Assembly: GCA_019637635.1 (NCBI GenBank)
Contig: JAHBVI010000022.1
Location: 1-64,000, forward strand
Direction of reading: 5' to 3'
DNA: 64,000 nt
Source of the DNA: Anaerolineae bacterium
Lineage (GTDB): Bacteria > Chloroflexota > Anaerolineae > Promineifilales > Promineifilaceae
The position numbers were made by a program, and so were the translations under genes. Every line of letters begins with the position of its first letter. Position 1 is the stretch's first letter. The notes beneath the pieces were generated by a model. That model was not told where the DNA came from. It worked only from the letters and a program-made list of their open reading frames with translations, and did not search any database. This document shows positions 8,008 to 16,862 of this stretch, one piece after another.

Positions 8008-8318
8008 TCGCCGATAACCTGGACAGTGGCGGCCAGACCCCCCTGCCCTGGACGTGGCCGCTGTGCCAGGGCTGCATGGAGTTGCAGACCGGCACATTCA
8101 TCAACTGGCCGCTTGGTCCGTATTGGGACAAAAACGCTGACCTGCTCGAGCTGATGACATTGACATGGCAAACGTGGCGATTTTGTCTCAATACGAGCCA
8201 GGCGACCTACCAGTGGACAACCTGGGACATCCACTTTGACACCTGGTTAAACGAGGGGCGGGAGCAGACGGCCGTACTGTCCGAATACGAGCAATGGCTG
8301 GTGAGGCAGGAAGGGTAA
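7618..8318 (+). CDS. Tail assembly chaperone, -1 frameshift long form (gpGT-like)
   Basis: After the A9 run at 7987-7995 the -1 frame stays open from before the run to TGA-type stop at 8318. It reads IAWLVADNLDSGGQTPLPWT, then WPLCQGCMELQTGTFINWPLG. The extension adds about 104 residues, giving about 233. The ATG at 8076 inside this frame has no ribosome site and would lose the conserved-looking N-terminal part of the extension, so a fusion is the better reading. This matches the lambda G/GT arrangement. Confidence 0.75.
7977..8005 (+). promoter_or_regulatory. Programmed -1 frameshift site: A9 in a hairpin loop
   Basis: AGCCAGGC (7977-7984) pairs perfectly with GCCTGGCT (7998-8005). The 13-nt loop contains nine consecutive A (7987-7995), a strong slippery stretch read as AAA AAA in both frames. 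The zero-frame stop TAG begins at the last base of the stem. Confidence 0.75.
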
Positions 8319-8348
8319 TCGGTTATCGGTAATCGGTGAAGAAGCGAA

Positions 8349-11300
8349 ATGGCTGAACGCAGGTTAGAGATTGAAATTGAGGTGGAGGCCACCGGGGGCC
8401 AGGAAGCCAACCGCGCTAAGGGGTGGATAGAAGAACTACGCCAGGAAGGGGAAAAAGCCTCCCGGCAAAACGACGAACTTCGCCAATCCTATAACCGGCT
8501 CACCGGCGAATTGGAAGAAACCGGCCAGGCTATCAGCCGCATTAACCGCCGCTTCAAAGACGGCCAGGGCGAAGTCCGCCAGATGGCCGAAGAACTCTAT
8601 GACATCAACGTCAACCTACGGCGCGGCATTGACCCCCTTGAAGATTACCAGCACCACATTGATCGCGTAAACGACGAACTGCGCCGCTGGACAACCGATA
8701 CCCGCGAACATTCCCGCATCGAAGAGATGGCGGGCAGCACCCGCTTCAAACAACTGGAATCCATGGCCCGGATGCTCAGCGTGATGAACCGGCTGCGCTT
8801 CCACACCACCGAACTGGCTGACGCCACCGGCATCCTCAACCGGGAAACATTTGAATCATCGCGGCAGACCAACCTGGCCAAAGATGACTTTGACTCGTTA
8901 GAACGCACCCTGCAAACCCTGACCACCAGCGTGCGCAACCTGACAGAGAACCTGGAAAAACAAGAAAAACGCACAACGGCCGTTGACTTTGCTACCGACG
9001 CTCTGGGCACAGAAATCCAAAGCGCCGGCGACCGCGCCTACTACCTGAATGAAGCCCTCTTTGAAGGTCAGCAGCAGTTAGAAATCTGGAAAACCAGAGC
9101 CGAAATAGCCCGCCTGCAAGCCGAAGCATTGGGGCATGAGTTCAACCGCACCGAACAGGAAACCGAAGAACTCACCACCGAAATGCAGCAGCTTCAGCAA
9201 GAAGTTGACCAGGTAGGCGATGAAATGAAACAGACGGGAAATCGCGCCAATGATATGGCCGATGACCTGGGCAAAAGCCACGCCAGAGCGGAAGCATTTG
9301 GCGAGTTTATGGGCAACATCTTCGCCGAACTCATCGAAGAAGCGGCCCAAGCCGTCCTCGAATTTACGAGAGACTCAGTACAAGCCTTCTTCGACTTTGA
9401 CCGGCAAAGCCGGGAAATCTTCACTCTCATGCCCCAGGCGTCTGGCGTCATGCGCGAGCAGTTAGCCAACGACGCGCGCAACATCGGCGCCGAGTTGGGA
9501 CGGCTGCCCGAAGAAGTGTTACCAGCCATCTACAATGCCCTGTCGGCCGGCATTCCGCCGGAAAATGTGCTGGATGACATTCGCACTGCCAGCGACGCCG
9601 CCCGCGCCGGCGTGGCCGACCTGGGTGACACCATGGCCCTGGGCGTAGGCATCCTCAACGCCCAGGTCTCAGGTGTAGAAGATTTAGGCGATGTCTATGA
9701 CCAGCTTTTCTTTCTGGTGCAGAAAGGCGTCACCACTATACCCCAACTCAACGGCGAACTGGCAAAAGTGACCAGCGTGGCCGGGGAAGCAGGCGTCAGT
9801 ATGCAAGACATCGTGGCGGCCATGATTGTGATGACCCGCCAGGGTGATACTACGGCCGAAGCCACCGAACTGCTCTCCATCATGCTCACCCAACTGGCGA
9901 CCAGCGGCACCACCCTGGCCACCGTCTTTGAAGAAGCAGCGGGCCGCAGCTTCCGCCAGTTTGTCGCCGAAGGCGGCAGCCTGGCCGACGCCATGCAGAT
10001 TTTGCAGCAACACGCGGCCAACACCGGTCAGGCGCTTGGCGACATCCTCGGCGGCGGCAGCCCCTTCTTCCGTGATACCCAGGCCGCCCGCGGCGTCCTG
10101 GAACTCACCGGCAAACATCTACAAGACCTGACACTGTTCAGCCAACAAGCCGAAACTGCCACCGGCGCCATGGCTCAGGCCGCCCTGATCATGGGCGAAA
10201 ACGGGGAGTTGGGCGCATTACGCTATCAGGCCGCTATGGCCGACCTGAAGATTACAGTCGGTGAGTACCTGGCCGAACAAGCCACTCCCCTGCTGGAAAA
10301 CGCCACCGCCTTTTTGAAGGTCTGGTCAGGCAATGAGCAGCGAGCCGCCCACAGCGCCATCCAGGAAATCATCACCGAAACCGGCAGCCTGGAAGAAGCG
10401 ACCAGACGCCTGAACAAACTCTACGCCGAAATGAACACACCCCTGGGCCAGGTCACGGGCGGGCTAAACACCATCAAAGAAGAAATGATTCAGGTGGCGG
10501 CCCAGGCCGGTGACTTCAAGGGTACAAACGATGACATTGTGGAAACCCTCAGCAATCTTTACGACGGTACCTTCCAGGTGGGTAATGGCATCGTGTACAT
10601 GAACGGCAGCATGTTTACCACCGTCGAACGGCTGCAAGAATTGTCCTATGAGTACAGCGTACAAAACGCGCTGTTGGCCGCCAACAGCGACGAAGTTGCC
10701 CTATCTGACGCCAAGCTGCTGCAATACAACAACACCATCGAGATCGGCACCGAAACCCTACAAACATACACAGTCGCGGCCGGGGAACTCATCAACGTCT
10801 ATGACAATTTAAGCACGGCCGAAGACCGCCTGACCTTTGCCGCTGCCCTGGCCAGAGACACCCACGAGGAGGCCAGCCTGGCCTATGAAGTCACGGCCGA
10901 ACAAGTGGAAGCCGTCAGGGTGGCCCACGAAGAAGCGACCGCGGCCGTTGAACAAAATACCACTGCCTACGCCAACTATGTGCTGCAATCCATAGACGCC
11001 AATACGACCACCACCAACTGGAAAGATGAACTATTCCGGGCCGGTTTGCAGGCCGGCATCACCCAGGAGCAGATCATCCTACTGGCCACCGCCACCGGCG
11101 AATACAGCCAAGAGCAGATTGAAGCAATGCTCAAGACGGCGGCGATGAAAGCGGCCGTGGAGCAGTTAGGTCAGGCGATGGCCAACGGCGAATTAACTAC
11201 CAAGCAGGCATTACAAGCACTCGAAGACCTGGAAACGCAGCTTGACCAGGATTACACCGCCCAACTGAAATATGACGACATCACCAAAGCCAAAGAAGAA

Positions 11301-11693
11301 GCGTTCAGCCTCAAAGACCAGCTAGACAAGATGCAAGGCGTCTATACGGCCGAGGTAAATGTCCACACGACCTACACCAGCAGTGGCACGCCGAGTGGAC
11401 ATGGGCCGGGCGGCCCCATTGCCAATTATGCCGGGGGGCCATTCCGGGCAGGCGACTTGATGCTGGTGGGCGATGGGCCAGGCGGCCAGATTTTGCCCAC
11501 AACGGAGTTAGTCGTCTTTGACCGGCCAGGTACGGTTGTACCTGGCGATGTGACCAAACAGCTTTTAGAGGCATTGAACAAAGGGGGTGGCCGGGGCAAT
11601 CAGTACATTATCCATACCCAAGACAACACCGCGGCGCTGCTGGCGCAGCTGCAAGCGCGGGAACAAAACAAACTCATCACAAAAGGAATGTAA
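8349..11693 (+). CDS. Phage tail tape measure protein
   Basis: A 1114-residue protein, the longest in the phage block. Residues 1-330 are almost continuous charged coiled coil. Residues about 330-570 (FFDFDRQSREIFTLMP, ALSAGIPPENVLDDIRTASDAA, QLFFLVQKGVTTIPQLNG) match the tape-measure core domain. The rest is helical, ending in a Gly/Pro-rich segment (GGPIANYAGGPF). It fixes tail length and may help DNA ejection. At about 1.5 angstrom per residue it would predict a tail near 165 nm. It follows the frameshifted chaperone, as expected. Confidence 0.9.
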   Translation: MAERRLEIEIEVEATGGQEANRAKGWIEELRQEGEKASRQNDELRQSYNRLTGELEETGQAISRINRRFKDGQGEVRQMAEELYDINVNLRRGIDPLEDYQHHIDRVNDELRRWTTDTREHSRIEEMAGSTRFKQLESMARMLSVMNRLRFHTTELADATGILNRETFESSRQTNLAKDDFDSLERTLQTLTTSVRNLTENLEKQEKRTTAVDFATDALGTEIQSAGDRAYYLNEALFEGQQQLEIWKTRAEIARLQAEALGHEFNRTEQETEELTTEMQQLQQEVDQVGDEMKQTGNRANDMADDLGKSHARAEAFGEFMGNIFAELIEEAAQAVLEFTRDSVQAFFDFDRQSREIFTLMPQASGVMREQLANDARNIGAELGRLPEEVLPAIYNALSAGIPPENVLDDIRTASDAARAGVADLGDTMALGVGILNAQVSGVEDLGDVYDQLFFLVQKGVTTIPQLNGELAKVTSVAGEAGVSMQDIVAAMIVMTRQGDTTAEATELLSIMLTQLATSGTTLATVFEEAAGRSFRQFVAEGGSLADAMQILQQHAANTGQALGDILGGGSPFFRDTQAARGVLELTGKHLQDLTLFSQQAETATGAMAQAALIMGENGELGALRYQAAMADLKITVGEYLAEQATPLLENATAFLKVWSGNEQRAAHSAIQEIITETGSLEEATRRLNKLYAEMNTPLGQVTGGLNTIKEEMIQVAAQAGDFKGTNDDIVETLSNLYDGTFQVGNGIVYMNGSMFTTVERLQELSYEYSVQNALLAANSDEVALSDAKLLQYNNTIEIGTETLQTYTVAAGELINVYDNLSTAEDRLTFAAALARDTHEEASLAYEVTAEQVEAVRVAHEEATAAVEQNTTAYANYVLQSIDANTTTTNWKDELFRAGLQAGITQEQIILLATATGEYSQEQIEAMLKTAAMKAAVEQLGQAMANGELTTKQALQALEDLETQLDQDYTAQLKYDDITKAKEEAFSLKDQLDKMQGVYTAEVNVHTTYTSSGTPSGHGPGGPIANYAGGPFRAGDLMLVGDGPGGQILPTTELVVFDRPGTVVPGDVTKQLLEALNKGGGRGNQYIIHTQDNTAALLAQLQAREQNKLITKGM

Positions 11694-11701
11694 AACCAAC
11701 C

Positions 11702-13066
11702 ATGACACTTCAAATCTACAACGCCGTGACTGCTCTGAGCTATGACCTGGAAGGCAGTAACCCTATTAAGGTAAACCGCGAAGGACATATCAGTCACCAG
11801 GCCCAAAACGGCCTGATTGAAGAGCGGTACCCCATCATTGGCGAAGGAACCAACGGCCAGGACATTGCCGAAGAAACCAACAAAATCATTGACCTCAAAA
11901 CGGTGGCCCGTTACTACCACAGCCAGACCGACCGGGCAGCGGGCGTCTGGTTGCAAGAAGCAGCCACCGGTGACATCTATTCCCGGCAGGCCCTTATCTA
12001 CGACATCAGCATTACCTGGTTATCACAGCAAGGAAAAACACGCCTGTTAACCTACGGCAACGTCTTCTATGGCGAACTGGTCATTCTCCGCCACCCGGAA
12101 TGGGAAAGCGCCATTTCGCAGGGGTTCAACCAGACAATTTCTTTGCGCGGCGGGAGTTATATCTTACCCTCCTATTTTTACAAAGGCATGACCGGGGCGC
12201 GTATCGCCTCTCTCATTGTCCGCGACCCCCGTATTGCCGGCACCAACCGCAACATCAATGAAGTCTGGATAGGCATCCGGGAAAAGGGGTTGGGTTTTTC
12301 CTCCTTTGTACCTAAACAGCAATGCGAAATTGGCGCTAACGGCCCGGATACGTCCAATGTGAACCAGACCTATTTCAATGGCGGTACCGCTAAACAAGTC
12401 ACCTTCAACACCACACCCCAAATGACAAACCGGGTCACGTTCACGCTGTCGAATTTTACCCTTAGCAACTACCATCATTTCTTCGGCGAATATCTCATCC
12501 TTCTGGCTTACCAACACAGCCAGACGCCCTCAGCCGGGTACATCATTGCCCAACTCACCGGCGAAAATGTCATTACCAGCCCACCGACCCAACTGCCTTC
12601 AACTGGCGCGGTGCTGCAATCGCAGCTTATTGAATTAGGGTACATCCGGCTGCCGGCTCAACCACTGCGCAGCAACTACATTACCCCGACCATCAGCAAT
12701 CTGGGCTTCTCTATCGCGGCCGAACGTACAAGCGGGACACAGCCCCTTTTCCTCGACTACATCATCCTGATGCCGGCCCGCCATACTTTGAAGCTGATAC
12801 CAACAACTCCTGGTCAGACGGCAAATGGTGCGTACTACTTTTTCCAACATCCTGAAAACAGCATGACGGCCGTGCAAACTTATTCCACTAACACGACCCT
12901 GAGGCACTTCATGGACTTTGAAGCGCAGAATTTCCACCTGCCGCCTGATGAGGCGATGATGGTGTTTGCCGGAAACACCCAATTTCAACACACGGACCCA
13001 AACGATCTGATGGCCCAAATCATCGTTGACTGGCTACCCAAATACGAGAAATACCACACCGCTTGA
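11702..13066 (+). CDS. Distal tail protein-like
   Basis: A 454-residue beta-rich protein directly after the tape measure. It begins MTLQIYNAVTALSYDLEGSN and includes YFQHPE-like strands near the C-terminus and IIVDWLPKYEKYHTA at the end. Repeated jelly-roll-like strands and position suggest a baseplate hub or distal tail (Dit) protein. There is no single diagnostic motif. It ends in TGATG, overlapping the next start. Confidence 0.5.
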   Translation: MTLQIYNAVTALSYDLEGSNPIKVNREGHISHQAQNGLIEERYPIIGEGTNGQDIAEETNKIIDLKTVARYYHSQTDRAAGVWLQEAATGDIYSRQALIYDISITWLSQQGKTRLLTYGNVFYGELVILRHPEWESAISQGFNQTISLRGGSYILPSYFYKGMTGARIASLIVRDPRIAGTNRNINEVWIGIREKGLGFSSFVPKQQCEIGANGPDTSNVNQTYFNGGTAKQVTFNTTPQMTNRVTFTLSNFTLSNYHHFFGEYLILLAYQHSQTPSAGYIIAQLTGENVITSPPTQLPSTGAVLQSQLIELGYIRLPAQPLRSNYITPTISNLGFSIAAERTSGTQPLFLDYIILMPARHTLKLIPTTPGQTANGAYYFFQHPENSMTAVQTYSTNTTLRHFMDFEAQNFHLPPDEAMMVFAGNTQFQHTDPNDLMAQIIVDWLPKYEKYHTA

Positions 13067-14562
13067 TGATGAAAGTATTACCTGCTCTAACCGTTCACCC
13101 CAACGTCTTGCAGACGGCCGGAAACGTCAATCTCCTGCTGAGAGACCTGAGCAATTTGGCATCGGTGCAGGCAAGCTGGCAGCGTTCCATCCGGCTGCAC
13201 GGCGGCTACTGGCTGGGGCGGTTCAGAGTGGAAGAGTTAACACAAAAAGAGCTGCGCCAGATGTATAACACCTGGTTAGGCTGCCATCTACGTGAGAAGA
13301 CGAGCGGTATTACCTGGGAGGGCATGATTTATGAAATGACATTGCACGATGGCATGAGCCGCCGTGTCTCGCTGGAAGAGGTGAGTAATCATGTGCGCGG
13401 TGGCTACCGCCAGCTCATCCTCAACGGCGGCTTTGAGAACCACAATGGGTTTTCTTTTGACAATTGGTCTATTGTTGTCGCCGGCACCGACAGCATTGCC
13501 CTGGAAACCACAAATCCGGCCGTGGGCACACGCTGCGTTAGAATCACTTACGGCAACAACGGAAACACCTACATCTACCAAACCATCACAGTGGAAGCCA
13601 GGACTCTTTACCGTCTGCGCTTCAACACCAGGGGCAGCGGCAGTGTGGCCGGACGCTACCGCATCCGAGACAACAGCAATGGCGTTGACATTATTGCCGT
13701 AACCAATACAGGTATCACCGCTGCCCGCTGGGAAACGGTGGAAAAAGAAATTGTCACGCCTACTAACTGCACTTCCATTACCATTTACTTCTACGCACCC
13801 ACAGCCCTAGCCAGCGTTTATTTTGACAATGCCTTTTTACACAAACTGGTTAACAGTAAGGAGGTGACGAGCCTGACAACGGCCGTAGAAAATGCCCAAA
13901 GTATCACTGCCTATGGCCGGAAGGAGGTGATCCTCGACGGGTTTGAAATCCAGCCTGATGCCGCCACCGCAGCCGAAAAACATCTCAACCTGACAGTCTG
14001 GCCCACCACAAAACGCGCCCCCAGCAGTTCCCAGAAAACGGCACTGGATGTGCTGGTCGCCGGCTACATCTTTACCACGAAATGGGTTTACGCCTCTTCG
14101 ATCCAGCAATATGGCAGCGAAACAGCCGCCAATACCCTGGTGGATAATCTGCTGCAACTGTGCCCATACGTTAACCAGCGGATTGTCAAAAGCAATACCA
14201 CCTTGCTGCAACTGCCCATTGACAAACACTTGACGGTGCGCGAAGCCCTGAACCACATCACCCAGATTGACAATGACAAAAGCGATGGGTTTTGGCGATT
14301 GTATATGACGGCCAGCCGCACGGCCGTGTATGAGGAAATGAGCGCCGCCCCCCTCTTTGCCATCGCCAATGGCCAATTTGTGCATGCCCGCGCCAACCGG
14401 GCGCCGGTGACCAATCCCTACATCATCACGCCGGGGGTGGTGCGTGACCTGGATGACCCGACGCTATCGAAACGGGCCAATCCGTTTTTTACTGATGCAC
14501 GTGATTTTCTACTGGATGAAGTTTCGGTCGGACCAAACGGGGTCAGTTGGAGCGAGGGGTGA
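13066..14562 (+). CDS. Tail tip protein with carbohydrate-binding-like domain
   Basis: From ATG 13066, overlapping the upstream stop. After about 105 residues comes a domain that starts LILNGGFENHNGFSFDNWSI and ends ASVYFDNAFLHKL. This is the NGGFE...W...SVYFDN layout of CBM4/9-type beta-sandwich modules that bind glycans. The C-terminal part (LVDNLLQLCPYVNQRI, HLTVREALNHITQIDNDKSD) may be the tail-hub portion. It may bind cell-surface or sheath polysaccharide during adsorption (inference). Confidence 0.6.
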   Translation: MMKVLPALTVHPNVLQTAGNVNLLLRDLSNLASVQASWQRSIRLHGGYWLGRFRVEELTQKELRQMYNTWLGCHLREKTSGITWEGMIYEMTLHDGMSRRVSLEEVSNHVRGGYRQLILNGGFENHNGFSFDNWSIVVAGTDSIALETTNPAVGTRCVRITYGNNGNTYIYQTITVEARTLYRLRFNTRGSGSVAGRYRIRDNSNGVDIIAVTNTGITAARWETVEKEIVTPTNCTSITIYFYAPTALASVYFDNAFLHKLVNSKEVTSLTTAVENAQSITAYGRKEVILDGFEIQPDAATAAEKHLNLTVWPTTKRAPSSSQKTALDVLVAGYIFTTKWVYASSIQQYGSETAANTLVDNLLQLCPYVNQRIVKSNTTLLQLPIDKHLTVREALNHITQIDNDKSDGFWRLYMTASRTAVYEEMSAAPLFAIANGQFVHARANRAPVTNPYIITPGVVRDLDDPTLSKRANPFFTDARDFLLDEVSVGPNGVSWSEG

Positions 14563-14591
14563 GTGAAAATGAAAACAGAAGGAGCGAATGC

Positions 14592-14930
14592 ATGAGTAAC
14601 GGGATTATCAATGAACTGTACAAGCTGATGAGCGAGGAGAAGATTCCTGATGATGTGTCGGCTAAGATGATCCTGGCGGCGCTGATTGAGACGCTCAACA
14701 AGATTAACGAGGTGGGGGAACAGGTGCGGCAGATGGACGGCCGTGTGCAGAAGTTGGAGAAGACGCAGGAACACAATCCGTCGCTGCTGTTTATGTTCCG
14801 CAACCAGCCGGTCAGTCTGACGCTGAAGAATCTCTCCAACATTGTGGCGCTGGTCGTGTTGGTGGTTTATCTGCTTTCGCACATCCCGCAGGGCTTCTTG
14901 TTTCGGCTGTTGGGGCTGCCGGTGCCGTGA
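14592..14930 (+). CDS. Holin-like small membrane protein
   Basis: 112 residues from ATG 14592 (AAGGAGCG before it). The N-terminal half is an amphipathic coiled coil (LNKINEVGEQVRQMDGRVQK). One strong membrane segment, NIVALVVLVVYLLSHI, is near the C-terminus. Its size, single hydrophobic helix and position after the tail genes fit a holin or a membrane-anchored tail accessory protein. No lysin gene follows, which weakens the holin reading. Confidence 0.5.
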   Translation: MSNGIINELYKLMSEEKIPDDVSAKMILAALIETLNKINEVGEQVRQMDGRVQKLEKTQEHNPSLLFMFRNQPVSLTLKNLSNIVALVVLVVYLLSHIPQGFLFRLLGLPVP

Positions 14931-14980
14931 ATTTTGGCGATTTTCTTGACAAACTTACACTATACAGATAAATTGCCGGA

Positions 14981-15196
14981 ATGACCGATTTGCCCCTCCA
15001 GATTGATGATTCAAAAATGTACCCATTATCTGAGGTAGCAGAGATCACAGGGTATGATCAACGCAAATTACGCCGGTGGGCAAATCAGGGATACCTGGCA
15101 AATGCGCGTCGTGATGGCGCAGCCCCTACCAGCCCATTTGTTGTACCTGGTTCGACGGTACGGAAATTACTGGAAGGGAAAACAGGCAAAGAATAA
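14981..15196 (+). CDS. Small helix-turn-helix (MerR/excisionase-like) protein
   Basis: A 71-residue protein with YPLSEVAEITGYDQRKLRRW followed by a basic segment (ANQGYLANARRDG). This is the winged-helix core of MerR-like and excisionase (Xis)-like regulators. It is the last gene of the phage block and lies next to a tRNA gene, which suits an excision or lysogeny regulator. AATTGCCGGA upstream is a poor ribosome site. Confidence 0.6.
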   Translation: MTDLPLQIDDSKMYPLSEVAEITGYDQRKLRRWANQGYLANARRDGAAPTSPFVVPGSTVRKLLEGKTGKE

Positions 15197-15200
15197 AAAA

Positions 15201-15245
15201 AGAGACCACCCAATACTTTCCACGGCACGGGTGGCCTTCTTTTAT
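15201..15245. terminator. Bidirectional terminator closing the phage block
   Basis: ACCACCC (15205-15211) pairs with GGGTGG (about 15229-15234). A7 precedes and TTCTTTT follows, so it can act on either strand. Confidence 0.65.
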
Positions 15246-15288
15246 GTTCTGCGCCAGCAACTGTTCTTTAACAAATGACGCAGATTTG

Positions 15289-15334
15289 AGCGGTTCACGG
15301 GGCCTTGAACCCGTTTGGTGCCAGTAAAACCGCT
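15289..15334 (-). other. tRNA-like remnant
   Basis: On the minus strand AGCGGTT and AACCGCT form a perfect 7-bp acceptor-like stem. Between them ACGGG-TTCAAGGC-CCCGT resembles a T-arm with an 8-nt loop. The D and anticodon arms are missing. It lies 20 bases from the tRNA-Val 3' end, between that gene and the phage block. It may be a decayed tRNA carried or left by integration. Confidence 0.35.
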
Positions 15335-15354
15335 TATTCCTCAAACGTTGTCAG

Positions 15355-15428
<74 letters not shown>

Positions 15429-15493
15429 TTTTTTGAAGCGGGCAACATTATATCCCCCTTTCAATTGCCGTCAAAAAAATGACATAATGTTGG

Positions 15494-15523
15494 TTGCCGC
15501 CCAAAACAGGGCTATGGTATAGT
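15494..15523 (+). promoter_or_regulatory. Possible sigma-70-like promoter for the band-7 operon
   Basis: TTGCCG (15494-15499) and TATAGT (15518-15523) are 18 bases apart, about 50 bases upstream of the first gene. No upstream gene on this strand runs through. Confidence 0.35.
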
Positions 15524-15575
15524 TGCATTATTATTTCCCTGGAAAATGAATACTTCCGGGGAGATAGGGTGACCC

Positions 15576-16862
15576 TTGAGCAAGAAGAAGAAAAATAAGC
15601 GTCAACGGCCGGAATTGGGCTTGCTGGGTTTTATCCTGGCGGCTTTTGGGTTGGCAGTGATAGCCTATTTTTTAGCTGATCGGCGTGGCCATCCCTATGG
15701 CGCCACGTTGTCGCTTATCTGGTTGTACGTGACCGGCGTTGCCTTTACGCTCGGCGTGCTTTTTTTTGCCCAGTTTGCCGCTCCCATGCGCAGCCGGTTG
15801 GGCTGGTGGGAAGGGGTGCGGCTGATCATGCGCCACTACACCGGCCTGACTACCCAATTTGTGCGCCAACCGCGCCCTGATGACAAAAAGCGGCAGCCAT
15901 CGGCCGCCGTGGTGCCGCGTACCGATATTCCCACCAGCCTCTTTACCATGCGCGCCGGGATTGTGCGTAGTTACCAGGCGTTGGCCATCACCAAAGGTAA
16001 TAGCTTTATCCGCGCCGCCGGGCCGGGTTTTGTGGACCTGTATGACAAGGAAGAGATTCGCCAGGTGATAGATTTGCGGGTGCAACTGCGCCAGCAGCCT
16101 GTTCATGCCAGCACCCGCGATGGCATTCCGCTAGAAACCTCTGTGACGGTGATTTTCCAGGTGAAACAAGATGCTGAGGATCGGTCGCAGGCGCAATTGT
16201 TGTTTCCTTTTGACAAAGAGGCCATTTTCCTGATCAGTTATCTGCAATCGGTGAATATGGAAGGGACATCCTATGGTTGGGCGGAGCAGTTGACGCCACG
16301 GGCGGCGGCGCTGCTGACGCGGGAACTGGCGCAGTATAATCTGGATGCGCTCATTCATTATCCCTCAACGGCCGTGTCCCCCCTGCAAGAAATTAACCGC
16401 CGCATTCTGGAAAATCTGCAAGGCCAGCCTGACTTGCGGGGCATTCACATTATTGCCGCCAAAGCCGGTTCTTTGAAACTGCCGGAAGCCATTCAAGAGC
16501 AAAACATCGCCACCTGGCAGGCCGAGTGGCAGCGCAAAATGGAGATTGAAAAAGCGACCGTTGACGCGGAAGTGATTCGCCGCATGAAACAGGCCCGCGC
16601 CCGCGCCCAAATTGAAATTATTGAAACCATCATCCAAAATCTGGAAGCGATGCGCCAGGAAGGGGAGTCGGAACTGTACCAGGTGATCATCTTGCGGTTG
16701 ATTGATGCCCTGGAAGAGGCCGTTGCCGCCGATTCACCGCGCGCGCTGGTGCCGCACCGGATTATGGCCGGGCTGCTGGCCGATGCGTCGGCGCAGATGC
16801 AGGCGCGGCTGGATGATCCCCTGCTGCCATCGGGCCAGGGTGGGGGAGGCTCACGGCCGTGA
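15576..16862 (+). CDS. Band-7/SPFH-like membrane protein A
   Basis: A 428-residue protein from TTG 15576. Two hydrophobic segments (about 17-34 and 47-67) anchor it. Residues about 125-330 resemble a band-7 (SPFH) domain: IVRSYQALAITKGNSFIRAAGPGFV, shortened here to GIVRSYQALAITKG, then IDLRVQLRQQPVHASTRDGI, a typical strand pattern. A charged helix (about 310-350) follows. Such proteins form membrane microdomain scaffolds. Its stop overlaps the next start (GTGA), so the three genes are an operon. Cargo unknown. Confidence 0.65.
   Translation: MSKKKKNKRQRPELGLLGFILAAFGLAVIAYFLADRRGHPYGATLSLIWLYVTGVAFTLGVLFFAQFAAPMRSRLGWWEGVRLIMRHYTGLTTQFVRQPRPDDKKRQPSAAVVPRTDIPTSLFTMRAGIVRSYQALAITKGNSFIRAAGPGFVDLYDKEEIRQVIDLRVQLRQQPVHASTRDGIPLETSVTVIFQVKQDAEDRSQAQLLFPFDKEAIFLISYLQSVNMEGTSYGWAEQLTPRAAALLTRELAQYNLDALIHYPSTAVSPLQEINRRILENLQGQPDLRGIHIIAAKAGSLKLPEAIQEQNIATWQAEWQRKMEIEKATVDAEVIRRMKQARARAQIEIIETIIQNLEAMRQEGESELYQVIILRLIDALEEAVAADSPRALVPHRIMAGLLADASAQMQARLDDPLLPSGQGGGGSRP

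Noticed and set aside
8076-8318. A separate 80-residue phage gene starting at ATG 8076
   Set aside because: The frame is open further upstream to the A9 run and the ATG has no ribosome site, so a frameshift extension of the chaperone explains it better.
2364-15196. Complete prophage
   Set aside because: Integrase, terminase, portal, replication and lysin genes are not present in the window, so only a structural block can be claimed.
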